DNA of 59,853 bases, taken from positions 1 to 59,853 of the forward strand of contig JADLEX010000032.1 in the NCBI GenBank assembly GCA_020845895.1, given 5' to 3'. The position numbers and the translations under genes were made by a program. Positions 17,242 through 25,584 of this stretch are shown piece after piece. A model generated the notes under the pieces. It was given only the letters and a program-made list of their open reading frames with translations. It was not told the origin of the DNA and ran no database searches. Positions within the stretch are counted from its first letter, which is position 1; every line of letters begins with the position of its first letter. Source of the stretch: Deltaproteobacteria bacterium. Lineage in GTDB: Bacteria > Lernaellota > Lernaellaia > JACKCT01.

Positions 17242-18833
17242 CTGACGGCGATCCTGCGGGGAAATCGAAAAGCGTGTCAAGAAAACCGGTCGCGCATCGG
17301 TTCCCCCGGTTCATTCTGACGCATTTCGTGGCGGAAGCGAGGGACCTGGAAGGCGCCGATCCGGTCGCCGCCAACGTCCACGTATCGCGTCTCATTCTCG
17401 ATTACGGCAACGCGTTCGACGATCGGGAAACCAACGGGTCGTGGACGCCGATTCAGAACGAACCGGATTGGATCGGCGCGTGGACGCGTGTTCTGCAGGT
17501 CGTGAACGACCCGGAGCGTCGCGAGGGTTTGTTTGCGCGCATGGAGCGCGTCCGCAAGTCGTACGAACGCCTGCGGCGTCACCCCGAACCCGCGCTCGCC
17601 GCGCGGGTCGTCGGGCGGTTCGCGGTCGCGCTCGCCGACCAGCTCGCCGCGCACCCCGAGGCGGTTTCGTGGCGGGCGAGCGATCTGCTCGACTTCGCGC
17701 ACACGGCGTTTGCGCGACTTCACTTCGCGTACGACGCGGCGGGCCGGGTCAAACGCGTTCGCGCCGCGGACGTGGAGTGGGAACTCGTGGACCGTGACGT
17801 CTTCGCGGCCCGATGGTCGGTCATGACGCGTTCGGGCCCGGTGCGTCTCGGAGCGCTGCGTTTCGCGTCGCGGAAGTGGCGGATCGAGCCGTCCTGGCCC
17901 GGACCCGAGGGCCGGTCGCTGAGCGCGGTGCTGAGCGCGGATTCGAATATCGTCGCGGCGACGAACGGCGGCTATTACCTCTACTCGGAGGTGCCCGGCG
18001 CGCCTCATGGCGCACTCGGCGACCCGGCGGGACTGGCCGTGCGCGACGGCGTCGTGTTGACGCCGCCGATTTATCGCCGCCCCGCCCTGCTGCAGGATGA
18101 GCAGTTTCACGTTCACCTGCGCGTTGTCGGCCTGAAGGGCGTGACGATGCGGCGGGGGAACATGAAGCTCGCGGCTCGGCTCGTGAACCGGCCCCAACTG
18201 AATCCCGGCGATATCGTCTTCTACAATTCGTTGCACGGAGCGCGAACACCGGTCGCGCCGATCGCGTTCGCCGTCTACGGACGGCGCGTGGTGGAGACCG
18301 CAATGAACGACGGCGTGGCGATTCCGCTCGGCGGGATCGCCGTGGCGATGCACCCGGGTTCAGTCGTCCCGGATAGGGGACTGGTCTCGATGGGCGACGA
18401 ATGGGAATTCGATCTCCCCACCATCCCCGGCGTCGGCCGCGTGGTCGGCGCGGTGGCCGGGGGACCGATGATTCTCGCCGCGCGAAAATCGTCCGTCGAT
18501 TGGGCGCAGGGCGACTACGGCGAGAATGCCATTCCCGAGGCGCTTCATCCGTTCGGCTTTTTTGCCCAGAGCTTCGCGCCGCGCCTGGCCGCGGGCGTGA
18601 CCGAAGATCATCAGGTGGTGATCGTGGCGGTGGAAGGGCGAGACTTCAAGCACTCGGTCGGGATGAATCTCGATTCGCTGGCGAGATTGATGCTCGATCT
18701 GGGGTGCGTGCAGGCGATGAATCTCGACGGCGGCGGCGGCGTGGGCATGATCGTGCGGGGCGACGACGGCGTGGTCGGCGCGGCGACGCGGCCGATCCGC
18801 AGCGTCCTCGCGTTCCGAAGTGTAAAAGCCTAG
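17232..18833 (+). CDS. NAGPA-domain protein (phosphodiester glycosidase-like)
   Basis: A 533-residue protein. GTG 17232 follows GGGGAG by 9 bases; a TTG six bases earlier is too close to it. The N-terminal 200 residues are helical and unrecognised. The C-terminal half is a NAGPA/DUF2233 domain: SNIVAATNGGYYLY, RGNMKLAARLVNRPQLNPGD, GVTEDHQVVIVAVEG and LDLGCVQAMNLDGGGGVGM carry the conserved glycine-rich Asp motif. The family removes N-acetylglucosamine from phosphodiester-linked sugars or acts on cell-wall polymers. No signal peptide is seen. The stop shares CTAG with the SUMF1-type gene. Confidence 0.78.
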   Translation: MSASDGDPAGKSKSVSRKPVAHRFPRFILTHFVAEARDLEGADPVAANVHVSRLILDYGNAFDDRETNGSWTPIQNEPDWIGAWTRVLQVVNDPERREGLFARMERVRKSYERLRRHPEPALAARVVGRFAVALADQLAAHPEAVSWRASDLLDFAHTAFARLHFAYDAAGRVKRVRAADVEWELVDRDVFAARWSVMTRSGPVRLGALRFASRKWRIEPSWPGPEGRSLSAVLSADSNIVAATNGGYYLYSEVPGAPHGALGDPAGLAVRDGVVLTPPIYRRPALLQDEQFHVHLRVVGLKGVTMRRGNMKLAARLVNRPQLNPGDIVFYNSLHGARTPVAPIAFAVYGRRVVETAMNDGVAIPLGGIAVAMHPGSVVPDRGLVSMGDEWEFDLPTIPGVGRVVGAVAGGPMILAARKSSVDWAQGDYGENAIPEALHPFGFFAQSFAPRLAAGVTEDHQVVIVAVEGRDFKHSVGMNLDSLARLMLDLGCVQAMNLDGGGGVGMIVRGDDGVVGAATRPIRSVLAFRSVKA

Positions 18834-19738
18834 TCGGTCACGTCGGCGGCGCAGCGAAACCCGAGGTCCGACGTGAAACTCTCCGGCAGCAGCGCGTTGC
18901 GATACGCGGTGCGACCGAGCGTCGCGACCGTCATGAAGGACCCCCCGCGAATCACACGCCGAATCCCCGTCTGGGGGCCGACCGGATCGGTCGAGTTGCC
19001 CGGCCAGATCGCGTCATCGTAGTAGTCGGCCGCGTAATAATCGGCGACCCACTCGAAGACGTTTCCGCTGAGATTCTGGACCGAGTAGGGGGACGCGCCG
19101 TAGTCGTAGTCCGCTACCGGTTGGGTGTCTCCGACGCACCCTTCGTCGTCGACGATCACCTTCCCGCCGGCATCGTATCCCGCGGTTGCAAGACGGAGAT
19201 TCGCGCGCAGGCAGTCGGGAGGCTCGTCGCCCCAAGGGTACCGCCGCACGCCGGGGCCACGCGCCGCCTTTTCCCACTCGGCTTCGGTGGGCAAGCGACG
19301 TCCCAGCCACGCACAGTATGTCGCCGCCTGATGCCACGAGACGTGGACGACGGGATAGGCACCAAATGACGGATTCAGGTAGTAATCCGCGTGCGTTCGC
19401 GAGGCGCCATCGTGCGGATCGTCGCACGCGCCCGCATCGACGCACGCGCGATACTGCGCGTTCGAGACCTCGGTCCGCTCGATCGCGTACGCGCGAAGGT
19501 CCACTTGGTGCACCGGGTGCTCGTCCGAAAATCCTTCGTCCACGCCGGGCGAGAAGAGGTCCCATTCGGGGTCCGAGTCGGCGCCCATCCAGAACGTTCC
19601 CGCCGGGATGACGATCAGTCCCGACGCGGCGGCGGGGCCGTAGTCGCGATCCCAGTCCCCATCATCGTCCGGCAGCTTCGAGCATGCCGCGGTGAGCAGG
19701 ACGATCGCGATCGACACGAGGAGCGCGCGACGAATCAT
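18830..19738 (-). CDS. SUMF1/FGE-fold lipoprotein
   Basis: A 302-residue lipoprotein with lipobox LLTAACS and a short Asp-rich linker. The formylglycine-generating-enzyme fold is seen in VIPAGTFWMGADSDPEWD, VHQVDLRAYAIERTEVSNA, CAWLGRRLPTEAEWEKAARG, NLSGNVFEWVADYY and GGSFMTV, followed by SDLGFRCA. The copper-binding cysteine pair of true FGE is missing (GGSFMTVATLGRTAYRNA), so sulfatase activation is unlikely. Such domains occur as extracellular binding or stabilising folds in lipoproteins. ATG at 19738 overlaps the upstream stop as ATGA, marking the last gene of the long minus-strand run. Confidence 0.88.
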   Translation of the reverse strand: MIRRALLVSIAIVLLTAACSKLPDDDGDWDRDYGPAAASGLIVIPAGTFWMGADSDPEWDLFSPGVDEGFSDEHPVHQVDLRAYAIERTEVSNAQYRACVDAGACDDPHDGASRTHADYYLNPSFGAYPVVHVSWHQAATYCAWLGRRLPTEAEWEKAARGPGVRRYPWGDEPPDCLRANLRLATAGYDAGGKVIVDDEGCVGDTQPVADYDYGASPYSVQNLSGNVFEWVADYYAADYYDDAIWPGNSTDPVGPQTGIRRVIRGGSFMTVATLGRTAYRNALLPESFTSDLGFRCAADVTD

Positions 19739-20787
19739 GGAGTCCCCTCGACGAGCGGGACGACCTCAAGCGCGCGACCGAATTTGTTGGCGAGTTCCTC
19801 GGCGAAAAAATTCGCCTGTAACTGCGTTCCGAATTCCCCGACCAACACCTCGGTCCGTGTGTCGTCCACGGGGCGTACGATCGTCTTGAAGCCCTGCTGC
19901 ACGAACTGGGCGGCGGTGCGCTCGGCTTCGGCGTTCGGAAAAACGCCGAGACGCACGGTGAACTGCTCCCGCGTCAGGCGCATGGACCGGGATGCGCGGG
20001 CGTCGGGATTCGCGTCGAGATCCGTCAGGCGTTCCCGGGCCGAAGCGGCATACGGACTGGCCGGAGCCTGCTCGACGATTCTGCGATAAACGCCGATCGC
20101 GCCGCGACGATCCCCCGCGCGCTCCATCGCCTGCGCAAGACCGAAACCCGCGCGCGGCGCGTCGATCGCGGCGGCGTGCTTTTCCAGCAGGCGCGAAAAC
20201 ATCGACCGCGCCTCCGGCGCCTGACCGAGTTGCAGGCGCGCCTCGGCGAGCCCGAGCATGGCGGCGGGAATCTGCTCGGAGTCCGGATAGAGTGCGATGA
20301 GCGCCGCGTAGTGCTCGGCCGCCGCGGCGTGCCGGCCCAGCGACGCGTTCGCCCGGGCGGCGATCCAGCGGGCTTTCGCGGAATCCGCGGGGGACGGCTT
20401 GGCGGCGATCAGGGCGTCGACTTCCTTGAGGGCGGCCATGGCGTTTCCGGTGTTGAGATAAAGCCCCGCGAGATCGAGCCGCGCCGTCGCCGCTTCCGGC
20501 GAGTCGGGTCGCGACTCGACCAAAGCGCGATAGAGCGGCATGGCGGCGAAAAGATCCGTCTGCCGTTGCGCCTGAAGCAGTTTCAGTTTCGGTGTTTCGA
20601 GCGAGTCGGGAAATTTGCGGGTGAATTCGTCGAGGTCGCGGCCGGCAGGTTCGATACGGCCGGACTCAAAACCGCTGCGGATCTGCTCCGCGAGGAGTCG
20701 TTCGAGGTCGGACTCCCCCGCCCAGGCCGCGCTCGCCGCGGCAAGGGTCAGCACAGCGGCGAATGCAATGATGCATGCGCGAAGCAC
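19735..20787 (-). CDS. Exported TPR protein with SPOR domain
   Basis: A 350-residue protein. GTG 20787 follows GAGGA closely. A signal peptide (LAAASAAWAG) precedes about 200 residues of tetratricopeptide-like helical repeats (PDSPEAATARLDLAGLYLN, DSEQIPAAMLGLAEARLQ). A C-terminal SPOR domain (FTVRLGVFPNAEAERTAAQF, VDDTRTEVLVGEFGTQLQA) follows. SPOR domains bind glycan strands lacking stem peptides at septa, so this is probably a periplasmic, division-site protein. It sits between a LapA-like membrane protein and the SUMF1 lipoprotein. Confidence 0.85.
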   Translation of the reverse strand: MLRACIIAFAAVLTLAAASAAWAGESDLERLLAEQIRSGFESGRIEPAGRDLDEFTRKFPDSLETPKLKLLQAQRQTDLFAAMPLYRALVESRPDSPEAATARLDLAGLYLNTGNAMAALKEVDALIAAKPSPADSAKARWIAARANASLGRHAAAAEHYAALIALYPDSEQIPAAMLGLAEARLQLGQAPEARSMFSRLLEKHAAAIDAPRAGFGLAQAMERAGDRRGAIGVYRRIVEQAPASPYAASARERLTDLDANPDARASRSMRLTREQFTVRLGVFPNAEAERTAAQFVQQGFKTIVRPVDDTRTEVLVGEFGTQLQANFFAEELANKFGRALEVVPLVEGTP

Positions 20788-20794
20788 GGAGTCC

Positions 20795-21277
20795 TCAGGG
20801 GCGCAGTTCGTCGCGGCCGGAATCGCCCACGTTGTAGGCGACGTCCTGATCGTCGGCGCCGCGCAGTTGCCCGTAGCGTTCCACGAGGTCCTTTCGCTCG
20901 CGGGCGAGACGGCGGCGTTCGCGCCGGGTGAGCAGGATTTCGCGGAGCGATCCGACCAGCATGAACAGCGCGCCGAGAAAGAGGGCAATCAGCAGGTACG
21001 CCCACATGGGCATCGGAATCGTCTGAATGCGCCGCTCGACCTGCGTTGTTCCCGCTCCGGCGGCGCCGCCGGATTCGGAGTCCGCGGACGTCGAGGCATC
21101 GGAGTCAGCCGAGGCGTCGGAGTCGGCGGCGGGCTCATCCGGTTCGACCGAATGCGTCTGCACGTACGAAAAGATGACGATGGGTTCGGCGTGATTCAGC
21201 CACGCCCAGTTGAAATGAATCACGAACCCGAAAAACACCGCGCACAGCAGGGCAATGAATACCTTGATGACCCGCAT
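20795..21277 (-). CDS. LapA-domain membrane protein
   Basis: A 160-residue inner membrane protein with two membrane segments (residues 4-24 and about 90-112, MPMWAYLLIALFLGALFMLV), separated by an acidic Ser/Asp-rich loop. A basic cytoplasmic tail follows (RRERRRLARERKDLVERYG). This is the LapA/DUF1049 layout, in which two helices flank a periplasmic loop. In E. coli LapA is linked to lipopolysaccharide assembly through LapB, a TPR protein, and here a TPR gene follows 7 bases later, which suits such a pairing. ATG 21277 follows AGAGGATTGGGG. Role inferred from family and context. Confidence 0.8.
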   Translation of the reverse strand: MRVIKVFIALLCAVFFGFVIHFNWAWLNHAEPIVIFSYVQTHSVEPDEPAADSDASADSDASTSADSESGGAAGAGTTQVERRIQTIPMPMWAYLLIALFLGALFMLVGSLREILLTRRERRRLARERKDLVERYGQLRGADDQDVAYNVGDSGRDELRP

Positions 21278-21304
21278 CCCCAATCCTCTCGTCGGGTTCG
21301 CGCC

Positions 21305-21805
21305 CTATTCGGCGTCGACCAGGGAAAAATCCTCGAAAAACGGCTTCATCTGGCCGTAGGTGTCCTCGATGTGCTCCGAGATCACCCGCACGTCCGCGAG
21401 AACCGGCATGAAATTCGTGTCGCCGTTCCAACGGGGAACGACGTGGAGGTGGATGTGCTCGTCGATGCCGGCGCCCGCCGGTTTGCCCATGTTGATGCCG
21501 ATATTGAAGCCCTGGGGCTTCATAATGCGAATCAGGATTTTTTGCACGTGCCGGATAAGGTCGAAGGTTTCCGTCGCCGCCGACGCCGAGAACGCCTCCA
21601 CCGAGTCCGTGTGCCCGTACGGAACGATCATCACGTGTCCGTTGGAGTACGGATACAGGTTCATGATGACGAACACCTCACGGCCGCGATGCAGAATCAG
21701 ATTCTCCCGGTCGCGCGTCACGCGGGGTTTGTCGCAGAAAATGCAGCCGGCTTCGCGCGGTCCCTTCAGGTAGGGGATTCGCCATGGCGCCCAGATTCGA
21801 TTCAT
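21305..21805 (-). CDS. HIT-family nucleotide hydrolase/phosphorylase
   Basis: A 166-residue HIT protein. CIFCDKPRVTRDRENLILH near the N-terminus carries the zinc-type CxxC motif, and DEHIHLHVVPRW gives the His triad. The N-terminal WAPWRIPYLKG is typical of the bacterial Ap4A-phosphorylase-like HIT branch. Such enzymes split dinucleoside polyphosphates or adenylates in the cytoplasm. ATG 21805 overlaps the stop of the metallophosphoesterase as ATGA; the longer upstream frame lacks a Shine-Dalgarno sequence. Confidence 0.92.
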   Translation of the reverse strand: MNRIWAPWRIPYLKGPREAGCIFCDKPRVTRDRENLILHRGREVFVIMNLYPYSNGHVMIVPYGHTDSVEAFSASAATETFDLIRHVQKILIRIMKPQGFNIGINMGKPAGAGIDEHIHLHVVPRWNGDTNFMPVLADVRVISEHIEDTYGQMKPFFEDFSLVDAE

Positions 21806-22314
21806 CGAGTTCCCCGCAACGAACGCAGTTCCACGATCTCGCCGTCCACGCGTCCGTCTTTCACGGTCAGGATGCCGACCGATCCTCCGCGATGGTCGCG
21901 TGGACGCAGGGGTGAGCCGGGGTTGAACACTAACACACCTTTGCGACGCTCGCACAGGGCCACGTGCGTGTGTCCGTAGACGATCGCGTCGGCGCCGGGG
22001 AAGACGGGGAGCAGGGCGTCGGGGAGCGATCCCGAGTATCCGTGGCCGTGCGCGACGGCGATCGTTGCGCCGTCCACGTGAACGGTGCGGGTCGGAGGCG
22101 ACAACGCGTCGTCCCTGAAGCGATCCATGTTTCCCGCGACGGCGAGCACGCGCATGTCCGCGAACAACTCGAAGAAGATATCCGGGTCGGTGATGTCTCC
22201 GGCGTGCAGGATGAGTTCGACGCCGTCGAAGACGTTTGCGAGGAGACGGGCCAGGGGGCGCAGGTCTTGCGTCAGGCTGAGGTGCGTATCCGATATGACG
22301 CCGATGCGCGTCAC
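21802..22314 (-). CDS. YfcE/MJ0936-type metallophosphoesterase
   Basis: A 170-residue calcineurin-like phosphoesterase. The metal motifs are all present: IGVISDTHL (DxH), LHAGDITD (GDxxD), VAGNMDRF (GNxD), AHGHGYS and YGHTHV (GHTH). Length matches the small one-domain YfcE group, which hydrolyses phosphodiesters in vitro with unknown natural substrate. It is cytoplasmic and translationally coupled to the HIT gene. Confidence 0.93.
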   Translation of the reverse strand: MTRIGVISDTHLSLTQDLRPLARLLANVFDGVELILHAGDITDPDIFFELFADMRVLAVAGNMDRFRDDALSPPTRTVHVDGATIAVAHGHGYSGSLPDALLPVFPGADAIVYGHTHVALCERRKGVLVFNPGSPLRPRDHRGGSVGILTVKDGRVDGEIVELRSLRGTR

Positions 22315-22333
22315 GCCGAGGCTCTCGAAGACC

Positions 22334-22681
22334 TCAGGGTTTCTGGTCGGGTTCGTTGTCGACGTCGAGGATCGAGCCGAATTCGGGGCGCGGACCCGTC
22401 CACTGGCCGTCCACGCGCAGGCGAAGCTCCTTGCCGACCTTGAAGAACGGCACTTTTTTCGCCGCGACCTCGACCTGCGATCCGGTCTTGGGATCGCGCC
22501 CGACGCGCTCGCGCCGCTGGCGCAGGTGGAAACTGCCGAATCCGCGGATCTCGATGCGGTCGCCCTGCTGCAGGGCCTCGACCATGCGATCGAAAACCGC
22601 GTTGACGATGACCTCGGCGTCTTTTTTGCGTTCGCCGGGAATGTGGTCCGCCACCATTTCGATCAATTCGGACTTTGTCAT
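22334..22681 (-). CDS. ihfB: Integration host factor/HU-type DNA-bending protein
   Basis: A 115-residue DNA-binding protein. MTKSELIEMVADHIPGER, the conserved helix (DAEVIVNAVFDRMVEAL), the GDRIEIRGFGSFHLRQR signature and the beta-arm with Pro (GRDPKTGSQ) are all present. It bends DNA as a dimer and shapes promoters and recombination sites. The usual IHF-beta length is about 95 residues; the acidic tail of about 20 residues (RPEFGSILDVDNEPDQKP) is an addition. ATG 22681 follows GGGAGGA. The sppA-ihfB order downstream of rpsA is typical of delta-like bacteria. Confidence 0.92.
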   Translation of the reverse strand: MTKSELIEMVADHIPGERKKDAEVIVNAVFDRMVEALQQGDRIEIRGFGSFHLRQRRERVGRDPKTGSQVEVAAKKVPFFKVGKELRLRVDGQWTGPRPEFGSILDVDNEPDQKP

Positions 22682-22712
22682 GGCCGAAGTTCCTCCCACG
22701 AAAGAGACCCGA

Positions 22713-23603
22713 TCACGACTGGAGATTCCAGGGCCGTATCGCCCGCACCCGGGCCTTTTCCACCGATTGCCAGAACCGGGAGGCCACGCTGTCGAGCAGC
22801 AGGTCGAGGATATCCACGGGTTTGGGTTTGACGCGGATCACGCGGGGCCGACCCTCGATTCCCGCCATTTCCGCCGCGGCATCGATGGCGTCGTTGAAAT
22901 TTCCGAGCCGGTCCACGAGCCCGAGTTTCTGTGCCTGCGCCCCGGTAAAGATGCGCCCGTCCGCGATGGCGCGGACCTGATCGGCGGGGAGATTTCTGCC
23001 CTGCGCGATGGCCTCGACAAATTGCCCCAGAACGTCGTCCACCATATCCTGCAAAAGCGCCTGTTCCTCGGCCGACAGGGGACGATTGGTGGACCCCATG
23101 TCCTTGTAGCGCCCGCTTTTCACGACGACGTTCTGGACGCGGGCCCACTTGTACAGCTCTTCCAGATTCATGAACTCCATGATCGCGCCGATGGAGCCGG
23201 TCAACGTTCCGGGATTGGCGACGATCATGTCCGCACCGCAGGCGATGTAATAGCCGCCCGAGGCGGCCATGCCGCCGAGCGAGGCGATCACGGTCTTGGT
23301 TTGCTTCGTGCGGACGATCTCGGAATAGATTTCCTGCGAAGGGCCGACCGCTCCGCCCGGGGAGTCGATTCGGACCACGATGGCGCGCACCGACGAGTCG
23401 TCGCGGTATTCGGCGAGTTCCTCCAGCACGCGACGGCTGTCGGTGATGACGTCGAACACGTCGATGACTCCGACGGCATTGCTGGAAAAAGAGATACGAC
23501 TGGACTGCGGCACGGTGACCGCGATCAGGGTCACCGTGCCGAAGACCATGAGAATAAGAACGGTCCCCAGCGCAAAGCCGAGGAGGACCGTACGGGTTCG
23601 CAT
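22713..23603 (-). CDS. sppA: Signal peptide peptidase SppA, short form
   Basis: A 296-residue single-domain SppA. An N-terminal membrane anchor (LLGFALGTVLILMVFGTVTL) is followed by VRIDSPGGAVGPSQEIY with the conserved Pro-Gly-Gly and by ASLGGMAASGGYYIACGAD, which holds the Ser nucleophile. The Lys partner is in the VKSGRYKDMGS segment, and FTGAQAQKLGLVDRLGNF is the family end motif. It digests cut signal peptides in the inner membrane, consistent with heavy lipoprotein export. The gap to rpsA is 22 bases. ATG 23603 follows GGAG. Confidence 0.93.
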   Translation of the reverse strand: MRTRTVLLGFALGTVLILMVFGTVTLIAVTVPQSSRISFSSNAVGVIDVFDVITDSRRVLEELAEYRDDSSVRAIVVRIDSPGGAVGPSQEIYSEIVRTKQTKTVIASLGGMAASGGYYIACGADMIVANPGTLTGSIGAIMEFMNLEELYKWARVQNVVVKSGRYKDMGSTNRPLSAEEQALLQDMVDDVLGQFVEAIAQGRNLPADQVRAIADGRIFTGAQAQKLGLVDRLGNFNDAIDAAAEMAGIEGRPRVIRVKPKPVDILDLLLDSVASRFWQSVEKARVRAIRPWNLQS

Positions 23604-23625
23604 CCTGACTCCGGTGCGGGCGGGG

Positions 23626-25356
23626 CTACTCCCCGTCCGTCTCCTCGGCGACCGGCTCATCTTCCGGCGTCGACGCCACGACGAGCAGATCGGCCATGTG
23701 CGCGCGCGAATCGCCCTGCTTTTCCAGGAACGACGCGAGATCCGACTTGGTGTCGTTGGACTCGATCGACCTGATCGACAGGCGGATACGCCGCTCCTTC
23801 GTGTCGATGTTGATGATCTCGGCGGTCACGCGCTGGTTGAGCGAAACGACATCGGCCGGGTTTTCCACCTTCTTCGCCGACAGCTCGGAAATGTGGATCA
23901 GACCCTCGACGCCGTCCTCGAGGCTCACGAAGACGCCGAAATCCGTGATGTGAATGACGTCGCCCGCGACGATATCGCCCACGTGGTAACGCTGCGGCAC
24001 GCGGACCCACGGGTCTTCCATGATCTGCTTGATGCCGAGCGAGAACCGCTCGTTCTCGCGGTCGATGGAAAGCACGATGGCTTCGACTTCCTGACCCTTT
24101 TTGTACAGCTCGCCGGGATGCTTGACGCGCTGCGACCACGAAATGTCGCTGATGTGGATGAGGCCGTCGATGCCCTCGTCGATTCCGACGAAGATGCCGA
24201 AATCGGTGATGTTGCGGATCGAGCCCACGATGTGCGTGCCCACCGGATAGTTCTGTTCGATCACGTCCCACGGATTCGGCTCGAGCTGCTTGAGGCCGAG
24301 CGAAATCCTGCGGTTTTCCTTGTTCACGTCCAGAATCACGGACTCGACCACGTCGCCGACCTGCACGACCTTGTTCGGGTGCTTGATCTTCTTGGTCCAG
24401 CTCATCTCGGAGACGTGAATCAGGCCCTCGATGCCTTCGGAGAGTTCCACGAAGGCACCGTAGTCGGCGAGGCTGACGACCTTGCCCTCGATCCGCTGGC
24501 CGATCGCGAATTTTTCCTCGACCTGCTGCCACGGGTCGGGCAGGATCTGCTTGAGGCCCAGCGACACGCGCTGCCGCTCGGGGTCGTACTTGAGCACGAT
24601 CGTCTTCACGTCCTGGCCGATCTCGAACATCTCCGACGGATGATTCACGCGGCCCCAGGACATGTCGGTAATGTGCAGCAGTCCGTCGATGCCGCCCAGA
24701 TCGATGAATGCGCCGTAATCGGTGAGGTTCTTGACCTGACCGTCGAGGGTCGCGCCTTCCTGCAAGCGCTCCAGCGTCTTGGCGCGCTCGACCTCGCGCT
24801 CTTTTTCGAGCAGAGCGCGGCGCGAAAGCACGATGTTTCCGCGGCGCTTGTTGAACTTGAGGATCTTGAACTTGGTGAGTTCGCCGATCAGCTTGTCCAG
24901 ATTACGGACGGGGCGCAGATCGACCTGGGAGCCCGGCAGGAAGGCGCGGACGCCGATATCGACGTTCAGGCCGCCCTTGACGCGGGAGATGATCCGGCCT
25001 TCGACCACGCCGTCGCGCTCGTAGGCTTCGCTGATCTCGTCCCAGATCTTCATCTTGTCGGCTTTTTCCTTGGAGAGAACGATCGTGCCGTCCTCGTCCT
25101 CCTGCTCCTCGAGCAGGACATCGACCTCGTCGCCGACATTGACGCGGTAACCGCCGTCCGTGGCGCGAAATTCCGAAATGTCGATCACGCCTTCGGATTT
25201 GTATCCGATGTCCACGACGACCTGGTCGCCGTGCAAGGCAATGATCTTACCCCGGACGACTTCGCCCTCTCGCTTGCTGTTGATCTCGCTGCTCTCAAGA
25301 AGCTCGGCGAAGGAGAGCTCCTCTTGAGGTTGGGTGGAAGGTGTCACGTTCGACAT
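23626..25356 (-). CDS. rpsA: 30S ribosomal protein S1
   Basis: A 576-residue protein with six S1 (OB-fold) domains, each marked by motifs such as GKIIALHGDQVVVDIG, GFLPGS-type turns (RAFLPGSQVDLR), LTDYGAFIDLGGIDGLLHI, LADYGAFVELSEGIEGLIHV, ITDFGIFVGIDEGIDGLIHI and ITDFGVFVSLEDGVEGLIHI. S1 unfolds and recruits mRNA to the 30S subunit. The acidic ends and the length are normal. It has its own leader of about 200 bases with two promoter candidates, which suits the known S1 autoregulation. Confidence 0.97.
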   Translation of the reverse strand: MSNVTPSTQPQEELSFAELLESSEINSKREGEVVRGKIIALHGDQVVVDIGYKSEGVIDISEFRATDGGYRVNVGDEVDVLLEEQEDEDGTIVLSKEKADKMKIWDEISEAYERDGVVEGRIISRVKGGLNVDIGVRAFLPGSQVDLRPVRNLDKLIGELTKFKILKFNKRRGNIVLSRRALLEKEREVERAKTLERLQEGATLDGQVKNLTDYGAFIDLGGIDGLLHITDMSWGRVNHPSEMFEIGQDVKTIVLKYDPERQRVSLGLKQILPDPWQQVEEKFAIGQRIEGKVVSLADYGAFVELSEGIEGLIHVSEMSWTKKIKHPNKVVQVGDVVESVILDVNKENRRISLGLKQLEPNPWDVIEQNYPVGTHIVGSIRNITDFGIFVGIDEGIDGLIHISDISWSQRVKHPGELYKKGQEVEAIVLSIDRENERFSLGIKQIMEDPWVRVPQRYHVGDIVAGDVIHITDFGVFVSLEDGVEGLIHISELSAKKVENPADVVSLNQRVTAEIINIDTKERRIRLSIRSIESNDTKSDLASFLEKQGDSRAHMADLLVVASTPEDEPVAEETDGE

Positions 25357-25378
25357 GAAACTCGGGTCCCCTTTCTGG

Positions 25379-25406
25379 CATATATTCCAAATCGAAAGAG
25401 CGGCAA
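25379..25406 (-). promoter_or_regulatory. Proximal promoter candidate of rpsA
   Basis: On the minus strand, TTGCCG (25406-25401) and TATATG (25384-25379) are 16 bases apart, close to the start codon. The leader would be about 15 bases. Weaker than the distal promoter. Confidence 0.35.
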
Positions 25407-25555
25407 GCCCTTTCGTTTCGGTCGTGGTTCGGGTCGCCGTCGGCGGCGCGCCGTTTCGCGGACGAATACGCGCCTCGCGCGAAACTCGCGCGCCGACGCG
25501 TATGAAAACCCCTAATAATCAATAACTTACGCGTGTGCCCGTGAAAGGCGGGCGG

Positions 25556-25584
25556 ATTCTATCCGCTCGGTATCCAAAAATCAA
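25556..25584 (-). promoter_or_regulatory. Distal promoter of rpsA
   Basis: On the minus strand, TTGATT (25584-25579) and TAGAAT (25561-25556) are 17 bases apart. The -35 box overlaps the cmk stop codon. It would give a leader of about 190 bases before rpsA, the region where S1 represses its own mRNA in enterobacteria. Confidence 0.55.

Noticed and set aside
23380-25515. Long open frame opposite rpsA
   Set aside because: It mirrors the six S1 domains of rpsA and has no independent motif.
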